This document shows positions 42,886 through 56,709 of a stretch of DNA of 64,000 nt, in pieces; position 1 is the first letter of the stretch, and every line of letters begins with the position of its first letter. Position numbers and translations under genes: made by a program. The stretch lies in the NCBI GenBank assembly GCA_026929865.2, contig CM049416.1:8538501-8602500 (forward strand). Reading direction: 5' to 3'. A model generated the notes under the pieces. That model was not told the origin of the DNA. It was given only the letters and a program-made list of their open reading frames with translations, and did no database searches. Source of the DNA: Hyperoplus lanceolatus. Its lineage: Eukaryota; Chordata; Actinopteri; Uranoscopiformes; Ammodytidae.

Positions 42886-43794
42886 GTAAGACAACCTTTC
42901 AGAAAACAAATCTTTCCTTGCGTTGTTATTTCTTTAGCATTTATTTTTTGCCTGTGAGGAAATCGTAGCCTTTCATGTCAGTTACATGTGTCAAACAAGA
43001 TTTACAATGTGTTAAAGATAGACATTCGAGTCGTCACGTGTCATGTATGTGATGTATCATACAGCGGATGAGTCAGTGTAGAACTTTCTGTTGAATAGAG
43101 ACTTAGGGCAGGTTTCAACTGTAGTGTTGACTGTATGTTAAGTAAGTGTTTGCTGCAGGCTCTATGCAGGATCCGGTTGTGCTGCTTTTGTACCATTGGG
43201 TGATAAATGTATTGTGTGGAAGTGGTTGGTTGAGGTAATAAAAAGGTGCTAGTAGCAGGGTACCCTCATAGCCACGTTGTTGTTGCAGACGTGTGGGCTT
43301 GAAGGAATACACACATGCATATAGTGAAGGCATATGCACACACAGGATTTGCCCCCCTTAGAGCATATTGAGACAGCACTCTTTTGAAGTGCAGAGGCCG
43401 AAGGTTTTTGGCGTTCTGTAGGTACACTGCAGGGAGCTTTATGAACATCTTGTGGCAAGATGTCTTCCCTGATTATAGCAGAATAGCTGTCCTTGCTTTG
43501 CACAGGGTTAACAAGTTTTTCACACTTGGAAGTTGGAACTTCCTCCAATATTTATTATATGAATAAGTTTTAGGTCCATGGTTTTGTTTTGGGAGATGAA
43601 CTTAGCCTTCCGTAACAGAAGTTGGGATCTCAAGGCTACATATTACAAGGTCATGCAGAAGGAATGTGCATTAAGTTGCTTTTTCAAACCATGGAAGCAA
43701 ACTTTGTTCTCTCAAGTTAAAGATTAGACAAATGCAAGCACTTGATCATTCATACCTAAACTGGCAGTAATCACTACAGTATGGCCAAGCACAT

Positions 43795-43931
<137 letters not shown>

Positions 43932-44779
43932 AGAAAGCACTGCGACATTAATCATGCAGTCACACAGACAGGTTAAATTTAATACCTTGACAGAATAACT
44001 ATCCTGTCACCTATTGACAGCTTGTTGCCCAACCTTTCCTTCTTTCTTCCTTTTCTCTTTCTCATGCTTTTCTTACCCTATCCCTCCTCTCCATTGCTTG
44101 ATCTCCCAGGGCAGATTAAGCCCTCAAATGGGCAAACAGCCCAACACAGCTAGATCTCTTCAGCTCTCCCTCTCTCTCTCTGTGTCACCCTATCACCTCT
44201 CCATGCTGAGGAATGCCAGCGTATCACACATACTGACAGAATATAAATGAGCGGCTACAAACCAAGCAGGCCCACATTCCCATGGCATAAGTCTAATCAT
44301 GTTTGTGCTTATCTTAATCGTGACTCTGTATCATTATACAAGTAGACATAATGCACATGACTTTTTCCACTGAGCAAATTCATTTTTCTCGTCAAAATAT
44401 TGTTCATTCATTGTTCCGTGTCAGTGGCATTTCTCCCTCTTTTCAGCGATGATGGAAGTATTCATAGAATTATATGGTGCTTCTTTAGCTGGAATTAAAC
44501 CTGCATTATCACAAGTTAATATCACAAACGGTGGTTCATCAGGCGGTGGAAGGCTAGATCTGTCAGTCTTTTTGCTAAAAGACATCTGCCTTGTCTTTGT
44601 CATGGAAGAGGGACATGCTTTCCAAAATTGCAGCCCTCCTTCACTGCCACTTCATTCATACTCGTCAATAACAGCTGACGGTTGCTGCTGTATCCCTGAC
44701 AACAGTGACCTCATGATTGTCCCAAAGGGGATTGGAGATCTTAATAGTTGTTGCCATGTTAATTAAACAAATGAACCAA

Positions 44780-44802
44780 ACCCCCCCCCCCCCCCTTTTT
44801 TG
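44780..44802. repeat. Homopolymeric C run followed by T run
   Basis: About 17 C residues then 6 T residues, in a region otherwise of mixed composition. Confidence 0.85.
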
Positions 44803-45710
44803 GTGGCTCCCCCGATGTCAAGTGTTAGGTAACCATTACCGCTGATTTCTTGACCTTTCGACCCCGGGCGCTTGGGAGAGGAAGGCCTGAGGGCTTTGTG
44901 AAGCTAACAAGACCTTAACAGTCACTGAGGGACAAGACCCTGATTGTGTCTCTCTTGAATTCAATCTCTCTCAGGCTCCTCCGGTCTCCCAACGTTTGTC
45001 TTTCAGAGTGTATCGTTTAATAGCGTGGTTATTGTTTCCATATTTTCTCTGTCACCATCTAATGTCGTTGTCTTCATGGGTCCACTTGGTTCTGATGATC
45101 CAAAGGCTGGCCAGGGATGCAAGGTGGACCGGGTATATGTCTTAATCCTGAGTGGATCTGAGTAGATACAAGCTAGGACTTTTATTTGTTAAGTACACAA
45201 TGAATAGCTGCCCTTTAAGACTGGTGCAGCTTGTTTATTGACTTATCATGCTGCTACCTTTCTATTTGGGTTAGTTCTGACTCTGCTTCAAATCAAGGCC
45301 CAGAGAAGTATGCCAACTTCATCATTGCTAACTCATTATGCCTGCCTGCTCACATCTGTGTCTTGCCTGCATTACCCTGACTATTATGCTTGATCATTTG
45401 GACAAAACACTATTGATGTAGCATTGATTTTTATTGACTGTAGAGGACCCAGAGCAAAATAGAGAAGAGGAGGTTGCCATCTGTCACTGTTATTTTTTCT
45501 CATATCCTCCTAATAGAGGCTTTTTCTTTGAACCCGTGAAAGGAGTGCACAGGAGCTTTTATTGTGGTGAACCCAAGGCCTGAGAATGTTGCTATAGCCC
45601 TCCCGCTGAAACATAAGAATGCCCTGATAACTCTCCTGAGATACACCCGCTTAACACTCTCCGCTAGCCACAACACTGCTCTATCTGTGCTTGTTCTCTC
45701 TCTCTGCCAC

Positions 45711-45833
<123 letters not shown>

Positions 45834-46564
45834 CGGTAGCTCCATGGTTCGATAGTAGTTCTCATTTCAGGAGTTTTTGTTATAGCGTTTTAATTTCCCC
45901 TTAAAACCTTTGAAGTACTTGACTTGCTCTGTTTTCTAAAATATGAGAAATTGGAATATTTCAGTGTATTCCACCTTTATCTTTCCTTTTATCTCCTTTT
46001 ACTGTATTATATTATATAACTTCAACAGCTGCAGCAGGTGTTGCTTCATCAAGAGAGCCTCATTCAGACAATGACAGGTCTGTGAATTATTCCATATCAA
46101 AGCAAGCCTGGAGTACACATGGCTCAATTAGTTAGCGCAGTTGCAACATACTGGGACGCCCAAACCAGACGGCTGTTTGCCAGAACTGACAGTCATACCC
46201 ATTCACTGGCATGTGCTGCCTCTGCTGTCAGCCAGCTCAATAATTAATTAGCGATTTCCCAAAGTGGATATGAGAAGGAAGGCTTGGTTCTTATCATATA
46301 TCATCTGAATTTTCACCTTTTTGGGAAGATTTGTCTTTACAAAACCCTGATCTGAGCACAAGCATCCATTTACAATGTGCTGATAAACCTACCGTAACAT
46401 GTGACAGGTACATTTGGTTTCATTAGCCACACAGTGCACAGAGGGAGGGACACAAACATGTGGATAGGGATGAACTCTGTAATAACCTGTCAGGGCAGGG
46501 CCGGGCGGTTATTGATCAATAGTGTTTCATGTCACCGCTGCTAGCTAATTTGTCCATGTAGCCA

Positions 46565-46666
<102 letters not shown>

Positions 46667-48138
46667 TCTTCTATTTGCTCCAACTAAATAACTGCTTCCT
46701 CTTAAGGCATGGCTAAATGTGCACTGGGGTTTATTGTTCCATCTACCTGATAGGTGGGGTTTATAACAGCAAACGTTAAAGCTTGCACCGACTGGCTATA
46801 GGTGGAGTTGTGTTATATCAATCAGAGGAACAGCATAGCAGACTGTTACTTAAACGATTAGAAATGATTGATGCTAAATCGTCTTTTTTTTCCACCCCGG
46901 CTCTGATCTCCTTTCCTAACCCTCGTCGAGAAGGACGGCATGCTGCTACACGCACCCAATCGCACCCCCCCTCTCCACGTCCCCCCCACCCTCCTTCATG
47001 GCCTCCCCCTCTTCCCCCCCCATGGGGCTTTTTTGCTGCAGCTTCCATAGCTTTAGGTTTGGCTCTTAATCCTTTCCAAGGAGTTGCATAGCTCAGCTTT
47101 TTAGCTTTTCTCTTCTTGTCCCCACCCCCCTCGAACGCATGCTTTCACTCTCACTCCTCCCTCCTTTAATACACATAATTTGATTTCTGCGGTGTGTGAC
47201 ACGAGCTTTGGCTTTTTTCAAAAAACCCATAATGCAATTTTCTGATGCACTCGCTGAACTTTTCAAAGACGACGGGCCACTTAAACAGATTCCTGTGAAA
47301 ACCCACCGCTTCTTCAATCTTAATGGAAAGATAAGCGTTACTGGCCTGTCATAATGAACCACAACTAGAACTTGTGAAATACACTGTTGACTATTGGGCG
47401 TGGTGCATTGCTTTATGGATTTTGTGGCTTTTCATTCATTCTGTTGAGCCAATAGGAAGCCTTTCTCCACTCTGTCTTCATCTCTTGGCCTAAGCATTTA
47501 CTCCCTGTGTGACTCAGGTTGACACACATCACCCCGTCAGCCTTCCATTCTGCTTTTATTCCCCGTCTTTGTCCAAGTAACGGCCAATGCATCCGATTTC
47601 TTGACAAAACAAACATGGCTCCTCACTCGAGCACAGGTGTGTCAGTGTTGACTCGCGACCTCTCACCTGGGAGATCAGAGCTCGACATGGGCTTTTAAAC
47701 ACACACTCAGCGGTGAGAAGTGACCCACTCTGCTCTTACACACATGACTTCTGACCTCACCAACCTGATGGGGCCTAAAAGCATGGGGGTGGGCTAGCAG
47801 TAAGGGTAAGGAGTACAGGTGTAGAAGACAGATGTGGCTGGTGACAGATGTGGCTATGGAAAGCTCCATGTAAACTGGCAAAATCAATGTAATGTAACAA
47901 GCGTTTTTCTATGTTTTTTCTATATTTTCTTGTCTGTTTCTAGTGCTGCATAGCCTACAGAGCTCTGCACTTGCCCTATAGGCCTAAATGCTGTGTGTAT
48001 CAGCTTGAGAGACCTCACTACCAAGTGATGTAAAGTCAATATCTGCAGAAGCAAAAGTGGAAGAACTACAATCGCAAGTGTGTGGCGCCTGCGTGCTTCA
48101 GTCTTGTCTGCAGCAGCCCATATGGTTTCCCAGGCAGT

Positions 48139-48139
<1 letters not shown>

Positions 48140-48171
<32 letters not shown>
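48140..48171. repeat. (GT)n microsatellite
   Basis: A short pure GT run followed by GAGAGAGATACACAC. Confidence 0.9.
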
Positions 48172-48178
<7 letters not shown>

Positions 48179-48920
48179 TACACACTGCCTTTCCCACCAT
48201 CACACTCTCAGTAACTGATATTGGGAGATCCCATTCATTCCTAAGATATGGCACACTAACCGTGGCCCCTTACCACGTTCCCCTTCTGTGTCCTCCCTGC
48301 TTTTTCTATCTAACTGTTTCCAGTCCTCTCACCCAATGTGTCTTTATTGTCTTCCAAAACTTTCTTTGTCTCTTTTTTCTTAATAATGCACCCACCGCTC
48401 CACCACATGCCTGGAGAGTTTTGGTCCCCTTCTTGCCACATGGTCGTCAAAGCTAAATCTGTCCTAAGTGGTTACAGAAACGTATTAGATTACTGTCCTT
48501 CTCGCTTTCTCTATTTGTCTGCATGCCTGTCTATCTGCCTGTCCATCTTTTTGCCTGTGTGTACATACGTGCCTGGGCTCTCTCCTTTCAGGCATGCTCA
48601 GTTGGTTTGCCTCTTTAGTCTTGTTTCCAAAAATTCAGGCAGCAGCTAATATAATTGATTGTATTTGTATGTATTGGCTCACTTTTGCAGTTGAAATAAT
48701 TGAAACTGAAATCAAAATTCCAAAGCAGACGCTCCCGGCAAAATGTTCTTGGCATCTGTTTCAGCATAGAACGATAATGGAATTACACTGTTCACCCCTG
48801 TTCTGAGGCAGGACAGTGAGCATGTGCAGGTGAAATAACTGCACTCACGTCTCCATGTCTCTGTTTTTGTGTTCAATGAGCCAAAAAGGAATCACATTGA
48901 TGCTTAATCTCGTACTTCCT

Positions 48921-49003
<83 letters not shown>
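48921..49003. repeat. (TG)n microsatellite
   Basis: A TG run of about 83 bp. It decays into TTTGCGTGCCTATGTGTG variants up to about 49035. Confidence 0.95.
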
Positions 49004-49008
<5 letters not shown>

Positions 49009-49758
49009 GTGCCTATGTGTGTGTGTGCCTGTGTGTAACTGCCTCCAGGCCATAGGGGATCAGGATTGGTCACCTTTTCGACTCTACTGATCTCTGGTCC
49101 GCTCAATTACAGGCTAGGGAGAGGGAGAGGAGGGACAGTTGAGGGTCCCAGGCTGTCTGCTGAATGCGTCACTGGCTGCTGGAGAAATGACTGTCTGACT
49201 CAGAACATACTGGTCAAAGTTGAATTTTTAAATACTTTCCACCCAATGAGGATGGTCATTTTTTACATTCCTTTGCACAAGTTAGATATATTTTATCTCA
49301 GCGCGTTTGGCTTTGTCTGCCTCTCCCCAATCTGTCCACCTTAGTTTTATGGGCCACTTCTCCTCCCAACTCTCTTAATCCAAGTGCTTCTCAACTCAAT
49401 TTTTTTTATCTAAGCAGGGAATCTCTCTTAGAGTTTCTGTTGCTGGCCAGAAAGCGAACAAGGAACGTGAGGTGTCTTCCCATCATGCAACTCTGTTTGC
49501 TGTGGGGATTTCAAGGAAGGGTTGTTTGTTTGCAAACACCTATGTTTTAGGCCCGGGTTGATGAAGATAAGGGGTGAGGGGTTTTTTGGAGTGGGGTTTT
49601 ACCCTCTGTAGTTCTTTATTATCAGTTATGTTACATGTTTTTTTTGCTCTTTCCCTCATTTGTTTTAATGTGTGTGTGCTTGCGCGTGTATGATTTAAGC
49701 TACAGTCTTTTATCCAATTTGCTAAACACATGAAACACACACCCCTTCTCCCTTTTCT

Positions 49759-49830
<72 letters not shown>
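49759..49830. repeat. (AC)n microsatellite
   Basis: A pure AC run of about 72 bp. Confidence 0.95.
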
Positions 49831-49832
<2 letters not shown>

Positions 49833-50522
49833 CAGGGTTATCTCTCGTTTACATGCTGCAGGACAGAGATTTCACCACTCAAACTCCAACAGGTTCTGGG
49901 TGGCGTTGGAGGGGGGTGGGGGGGTCGTATTTGATTGTAACCCGACACACCTCCCTCAGTCTCACTCTTTTTCCTTCTCTCTCACTCAGATGACACAATG
50001 CTCTCCTTTGTCCCTCTCAGCGACGAGGCAGGTGGGGGCATCGCGGCTCACGAGTGTGACATTACATGCGTCATGATGTTCGATGACCATCTGTAGGAAT
50101 GTTAAGTGGCGGTTGGGTTAGAGCGCTTGGCTAGGTGGGCGTAGATATACAGTATCTAGACAGAGTGAGTGACATGTTGACAGTGAAGGAGAAGGGGTCG
50201 ACAGAGAAAGAGAAAGAGGAGAAGATGTGGAGACAGTTGGAACCTTCAGGGACTGTTCTCCTGTCGGGAGATGTTTACACAGTTGTTGCTCATATATTGG
50301 TTTTGGGGGATTTATTTCAGGACACCTGTAGGAACCTGCATGAGGTGAACACTTAAAGACCTACTTCACCGGTGTGAATATGAAGGTGTATGTATTGAAC
50401 TCTGAGATCCTATGTAAATGTGCAAACATTATTTGAAATCGGTTCATCCTAGCCTGAGAAAAGGCAGAACGAGTGTTTTATGGTCTCACTGTCTTACCCT
50501 ACATTTTTACTAGTGTGACATC

Positions 50523-50749
50523 AGACTATGTAGGGTTAGGGTTAGCCTTTGGCTCAGTCGGTAAGGCGTCCCCCTCCCGGGCCGGGCCCAGCAGCGGACC
50601 CGGGTTCGATTCCCTCCCGCGGTCATTCTCTGCATGTCACTCCCCTCTCTGCCCCGTTTCACCTCTGTCTCTCTGCACTGTCAAATAAAGCATAAAATTG
50701 CCCAAAAAAATATCTTAAAAAAAAAAAAAAAAGACTATGTAGGGTTAGG
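50523..50749 (+). mobile_element. tRNA-derived SINE with perfect 18-bp target-site duplication
   Basis: The same family as the copy at 3378-3548. The head TTTGGCTCAGTCGGTAAGGC and box B CGGGTTCGATTCC precede a shared body (cattctctgcatgtcactc ... tttcacctctgtctct ... caaataaagcataaa) and an A-rich tail with ATATCTTAAAA. The 18-bp direct repeat AGACTATGTAGGGTTAGG flanks it at 50523-50540 and 50732-50749 with no mismatch, which suggests a recent insertion. Confidence 0.93.
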
Positions 50750-51416
50750 ATTAACAGGACAGCTGGGCCAAGACTGAGGAAAGACTGAGGGAAGAAAAAC
50801 CTCCTTCATTATATTATAATAGTGATGTTATAATTCATTATGGGTGAAGTAATACTTACTATAAGTTTACCCGATTGTCTTGATTTGTTGTTCTCAGTTT
50901 TGGCTTTGTCTCCATGAAATTCTCTGGTCCCAAGTTATGGCAACAGTCGCATGTGAGCGACGTGACATTTACCTGTTGTCACAGCAACGCGGACAAATTT
51001 AGATTTGCAGCATTCGAATACCAGCCGTGTGTATGTTGCATGCCATGAGGTCAGATTTTGTTAGTGATATACTGTACGTACATGGGAATTTAAGTCATGT
51101 GGCCGCATTCAAATTTCACACCATTTAAAAAAACACAAGATCACACAGGAGGGTCAAATTTGTAATGTGATCTCTTTCAGTTAAATTATGAAGCCTTCCT
51201 TTTAGAATCAGTTATAAGGTTTCAATTGTTACTTTAAAAATCCCAGTTTGGTCATTAGCTGCATCATTGACCTTTTTAACTCCTTGAAATCAGACTTTAG
51301 CCTGAAGAGAACTGGCTGTGGTTTAGTCTGGAGTCTAGACTGAAAGCCACAGGAAGTAACATGTTTCATCATCAGGCCTGAAGAGCTGAAGCCTGTTATC
51401 TCAGCGTAGTCTACTC

Positions 51417-51796
51417 TTAAAGGTGCAGTGTGTAATATGACATCATCAAGAAAGTTCTACAAAGTTCTAGAATGCAACGCTCCCTGGGTAACCCCACCCC
51501 TTTCGAATAATAACAGAAGCTACAGTGGCCTTCAAGGACAAGAACAATTCTAAATTTTAAACAATGCACCTGATGACATTCCAACTATGACACTTTCAAG
51601 ATGGCGGCACTAGGCCTTGGTCCAAAATATGCAGAAATATGGAGATATATGAGACCCTTTCTAAGCGAAAAAATAATAATTAAAAAAAAAAATCAGCTAT
51701 TATGCACTAAATTAAATGTGCTTATGAATATTATAATTACTTTCTACAAAATCTGCTAGGAAATCAAACCCAAAATTCTACACACTGCAGGTTTAA
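51417..51796 (+). mobile_element. MITE copy 1, TTAA-flanked
   Basis: It starts TTAA-AGGTGCAGTGTGTA and ends TACACACTGCAGGT-TTAA. The ends are 14-bp inverted repeats with two mismatches, bounded by TTAA on both sides. The TTAA boundary recalls piggyBac-type insertion, though the tips do not show the usual CCC. There is no coding potential. A near-identical copy follows 67 bp later. Confidence 0.8.
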
Positions 51797-51863
51797 CTCG
51801 TCTAAAAAAGAACACAGATAAGGAACACAAAGAGCATAATTAGGTTCCAGTACTAGCAGCTGT

Positions 51864-52246
51864 TTAAAGGTGCAGTGTGTAATATGACATCATCAAGAAA
51901 GTTCTACAAAGTTCTAGAATGCAACACTCCCTGGGTAACCCCAACCCTTTCCAATAATAACAGAAGCTACAGTGGCCTTCAAGGACAAGAACAATTTTGA
52001 ATTTTAAACAATGCACCTGATGACATTCCAACTATGACACTTTCAAGATGGCAGCACTAGGTCTTGGTCCAAAATATGCAGAAATATGGAGATATATGAG
52101 ACCCTTTCTGAGGGAAAAAAATAACAATTCAAAACATTTTTTTCAGCTATTATGCACTAAATTAAATGTACTTATGGATATTATAATTACTTTTTACAAA
52201 ATCTGCTAGGAAATAAAACCCAAAATTCTGCACAGTGCAGGTTTAA
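51864..52246 (+). mobile_element. MITE copy 2, TTAA-flanked
   Basis: The same element as 51417-51796, in the same orientation. It differs by scattered substitutions and short indels (for example caacactccctggg against caacgctccctggg). It ends GCACAGTGCAGGT-TTAA. Confidence 0.8.
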
Positions 52247-53399
52247 GGTGTGTTTTGTTTGAAAGCAAAAAATTGTTATAGAGGAACAAGGACCTCTGTT
52301 GCCCTTTGCCATTGCTTCTGCCATGCACTGTAACTGCATAGCCTACCCATTATTACTAAGGACCAACCTTTGTTCCCTTTCTCTAATGCTCCTTTATGTA
52401 ATGCATTGGGCTACGATCCCCAGCTATTAAGATTTGGCGTTGGCTCTGACAATGCACGTATTAGGATGAAATGTCAAACGGCTTACATGGATTTAGTTTA
52501 CTGGCACAAAAAGACTAATATTTGTTGAATAATAAAGTCACATGCGTAGCTTACGACAGAGCTAAATAAATCCTGTCTGCCAAAATCCTATCCAACAAAA
52601 TATCGTATAGCTTTTGATATAAGAAATTACATTTTGATGGTCGTTAAAAATAGGTATGAAGTCACTCTAAGCTGTGTGTAATGAGCCCGACATTTGTGGT
52701 TACCCAAGAATAGGACTAGAAAAAGCTTTTTGAGAATCCTTTTCCTGAAAGCCAAAACCATGTCATTATTGCCCTTCCTTAAAAAAACGCCTTGATTGGG
52801 CGTTAACACTGACCGTCTCTCAATGCGAGGGTTGAATTTGGCTGCCAAGGAAAGGCGTTCAAGTCATTTCCCCCCTCAGCCAAAGAAGGTGCAGGTGACA
52901 GGTGTACCCTTGACAGTTAATAGCTTGTGTGCGGGGAACTTGTTGACACACGCTCAGCTCGCAAATTGTTGTTTGTTTGTGTCTTACCTTATGTCTTAAC
53001 TCGCTATTGTGCATGAATTGCAGTTTGTGTCGATGAAGCTCTTGCTTCGGCGATGGAAGCCAGGCTAGCAGCCTTATTTCAAAACCTTTAACTATATACA
53101 CTATTACTTGAGGATTCAGTTGAACCAACCTCTCTTCATCAGGGGAATTGCTGTGTATTATCCATATTTTTAAGGCAAAGGTGATTTAAGTGTATAGCGT
53201 TTTAATAATAATTGGAATAAACCAAAAACAATTGGATGGTTTCCCATTACATTTTGCACCCATATCCATGTTCCCTCCAGGATGAAAAATAATATAGCTT
53301 TAACCCCCCTTTTTCATCATTGGTTCATCAGCCTTATCTGAGACTTTGTCTTCCGTGCTAATTAGCTAGTTTTTCACTTACTTACAGATGAAACTAAAA

Positions 53400-53565
53400 C
53401 GGTGAACACGCTCAACACACTTGCTTAAAAAACCATGTGCAATACTTTTCATTGTGAGCATGTTTAGCATGTTGCAATTAGCATTAGAAAAGCCCCATTG
53501 GGTCTATGCACATCATCACTGAGCTGCTACCATAACCATAGGCTCTTTTTTCAGGTTTCCACAAC
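53400..53565. repeat. Dispersed GTTAGCATG-type repeat, copy 2
   Basis: It contains TTGTGAGCATGTTTAGCATG, TTGCAATTAGCATT, CCCATTGGGTCTATG and CACTGAGCTGCTACCATAAC. It is related to the copies at about 5385-5612 and 61185-61400. Confidence 0.55.
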
Positions 53566-53667
53566 ATTTCATATGCAGAATAGTCACTACTTGTCTGCTA
53601 TAGAATCAGTGTGTGAACCTGCTGAGGTTAGGAAATCCCTCATTAGTTTTAGGTTTTGATCATGATA

Positions 53668-55163
53668 CCTGCACCTAGGGATGGGAATCGAGAACCGGTT
53701 CTTGTTCAGACCCGGTTCCGAGTCAACCAATTCCTTGGAATCATTAACATGCCAGCTTAACGATTCCGCTTATCGGTTCCGCTCGTAGCAAATGCGTCAT
53801 GACTTCAGACACGTGCTGCTTTGTTTTGGTTCAGAACGCAGCAAACATGACGTCGAGGCAGAAGCGCTCTAAAGTGTGGTTGTATTACACATGAAAAGGC
53901 AACAATACGGCCACTTGCAACAATTGTAAAGTTTCCATTTCATCAGACGACTCGTGCACAAGCAAGCGCGCAGACTGCGATCCTGACGGTTGAACGTTTA
54001 AACGTCCGCTGCCTTACTAGTCGGCACCAGAATTGCCCATCACTTGGAGTTGAACATACAATGTATATGAATTAACGCGTGTGTAAGCCTATGTGTGGGC
54101 AAGTGAAAGAGGGAGATACATAAAAAGGCGAGAGCAGCATACAAACAGGAAAAAAGGATTTCTTATCCGCTTCCAAATGCCCGCTGTTTACTCTCGTTCA
54201 TGAGCTGTTAAATGCTGCCTTGAAGCACGGCGGTGGGGACGAACGCAAAACAACACACAGCGGGACTCGGCGGTCCGGTGGTAAGGAAACTTTAACAAGA
54301 CACTTTATAAAGACAGTAAGACACACTTAAAATAACGCTCTCTGCCCGATACAAAAAGCTCTGCCTTGGATTACTTGAGCGATCGATGTGTATAAAACCA
54401 TCCCCTACGTGTTTCTGATGAAGGGACATTATATTAATAAACAGCCCGCTGCACATAAGAACAGCGTACATTGTAAAGCTGAGATGGAGCGGTGACTCCT
54501 CGTCGCTGGCGTGGTGAAGAATAAGCAAAGCGATACATTCTCTTAAAGCCTTTATGGCGTATTTATTCTCTTCTTGAATAGCCTACATGACTGTCTACTG
54601 TGCAGTCGTGACAGTTTGACCTGAGGCGTTAACGTAGTGACATCATCACGTTGGCCTTTCAGAGTAAGGGCGCAATCATATAATAACACTTAACATACAT
54701 GATAATTGTCTGCATAAAAATGGTTAATTTGCCAACGTTGGTATTATCTTTTCAAAAGACTTATTTGTATTTTTTCTGTCAGTTGAATTTTGTTTAAAGT
54801 GCCAATGAGCACTGTTAATATTCCAAAAGGCACAAGCTCTTCCTTGACTGTTTTAAGTATGTGTTTTTAGTTTGTAGGGCACATAAGGGCATTTGGGCTT
54901 AAAAACCAAAAAAAAAAAATTGTCTGGACCAATTAATGTGAAAATTGACAATTTCATAATCCTAAAGTAGCTTGATAATCTTTCAATGCATACACTAGAC
55001 ACTTCTGATCAGATATTAAAGAGAGTTAATACAAACAAACTCATTTGTACATATTCTCTCACCCAATGAGAATCGATAAGAGAATCGATAAGGAATCGGA
55101 TCGATAAGCAGAATCGGAATCGGAATCGCTAAATTCTTATCAATTCCCATCCCTACCTGCACC
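53668..55163. mobile_element. hAT-type transposon remnant with 8-bp target-site duplication
   Basis: The element body is 53676-55155. The ends TAGGGATGGGAATCGAGAA and, reversed, TAGGGATGGGAATTGATAAG form inverted repeats. A perfect 8-bp direct repeat, CCTGCACC, flanks it (53668-53675 and 55156-55163), the hallmark length for hAT. Near 53847-53970 a frame reads like the start of a BED-type zinc finger (RSKVWLYYT, stop, then TATCNNCKVSISSDDS), broken by an in-frame TGA at 53892-53894. No transposase catalytic region remains, so the copy is not autonomous. Confidence 0.92.
53847..53970 (+). pseudogene. Decayed BED zinc-finger fragment of a hAT transposase
   Basis: Sixteen codons from ATG 53847 lead to TGA 53892. 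In the same frame beyond the stop, TATCNNCKVSISSDDS carries the C-x2-C pair and the hydrophobic spacing typical of BED fingers of ZBED/hAT transposases. Downstream residues degrade and the His ligands are not clear. It is inactive as a protein. Confidence 0.65.
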
Positions 55164-55176
55164 AAAAATATAGTAA

Positions 55177-55177
55177 G

Positions 55178-55240
<63 letters not shown>

Positions 55241-55250
55241 TATATATTAT
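55177..55250. repeat. (TA)n microsatellite
   Basis: A TA run with one AAATA interruption. It lies about 14 bp beyond the hAT target duplication and is self-complementary, so likely cruciform-prone. Confidence 0.95.
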
Positions 55251-56633
55251 GTGCTATGACTTTTGTGACTTGTGATTGATGATATTCAGAAGGATTTAAT
55301 GTCTTGCTCTGGGGCACTTCAGTGTCCTGGATGTTTACTGTCATTAGGGGATTTGAACCCTGTCTGAGAGGAAAAGCTGATTTTGGGAATACACGTTACC
55401 CCCCTTTTCCCCCCGACCACCAGTTTGTCAGTCACAGACAACAGCTGTCATCATGGGGGAGTCACCTTACAACCTCCTGACAGCTTCTGTTTTGCTCTGA
55501 CAGCGCCTTTCACTTGTCAGGAGTAAGGGAAAATACATGTACACACACTGTCCGCTTGCATCTGCATAAGCACACAGACAAACGCACACACACACACCAC
55601 ACACACACACAAAGTACCCTGAGCATCACTGTGTTAGTAGGCAAAGCGTACACCACACCATGGGTCACACTCTTAGGCCTCTGTAAGCATTTCAAAGGCA
55701 CAGTCTAAAGGCATGTGGATTGAATCTTTGTATGTTATCGCCAACCCTCCAGGCTTCTTCTTTTAACACGGAGGCAGAGACATATACACAGATGTAGACA
55801 GAGGCAGCTCCAACATGTATTGGGTTTGCCTTTTGAAAGAGGTGTCAAGATGCTTCTTTGAACATAACATCCTCCTGTTACATTTTGGATGCGGTGCCTC
55901 ACACACAGACACGTATCCATATAAGTTGCACATGAGCACGCAATTGCACTGTCACATGCACGCGCAGGTGTCACACGCGAACCCAGATCACACAAACACC
56001 ATGGCAGTGGACTTGGCAGCGGCCGACCGGTCTTCCCCTGGAGTGTTATGGCCAGGTTTCACACAAAGATCCCTTCCACCTTTTTATACGCGGCACACAA
56101 AAACAGCCTCACCCTCCCCAAATGTCTTCAGTTACACACGTATCAAACTAGAAGGTTGCTTTATCCTTCAGGAGTAGCTTTGGCACAGCGCAACTCAAAA
56201 AAATGCACCCTGAAAGTTTACAGTGAATTTTTTCGACATTTTCTATTGACTTTAGATCCCTTCTATATTGCTTGCATGCAACCAATTTAGTTTAAGTGAC
56301 AGATCATATTATACCTTTGTCTAGATGCCAAGGCTTTTAATTGACTACAAGGGTAATCAGAGCTGCATGATTTCCTGTCCTTTTTTAAAGAAAAAATGGA
56401 AGCAATGCCTTCCCGAGTTTATTGTATCACTGTATAAGGGTATGTGATCCCAACACCTCTGTTATGGAGAAAAAACAAACACCCACAATGCCCCTCTCTG
56501 TCTCTGCGTGTTCCATGTGCCGTTTCTAAAATGAAATATGTGCTGCTGTGTACCTTCGGCTGCATCTTATCAAATTACATCTCTTGGGTTACAGCGGGGT
56601 AGTGTTTGTCTGTGTTTGTGGGCATCAGTTAAA

Positions 56634-56634
<1 letters not shown>

Positions 56635-56703
<69 letters not shown>
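56635..56703. repeat. (TG)n microsatellite
   Basis: A pure TG run of about 69 bp. Confidence 0.95.
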
Positions 56704-56704
<1 letters not shown>

Positions 56705-56709
56705 GTGAT

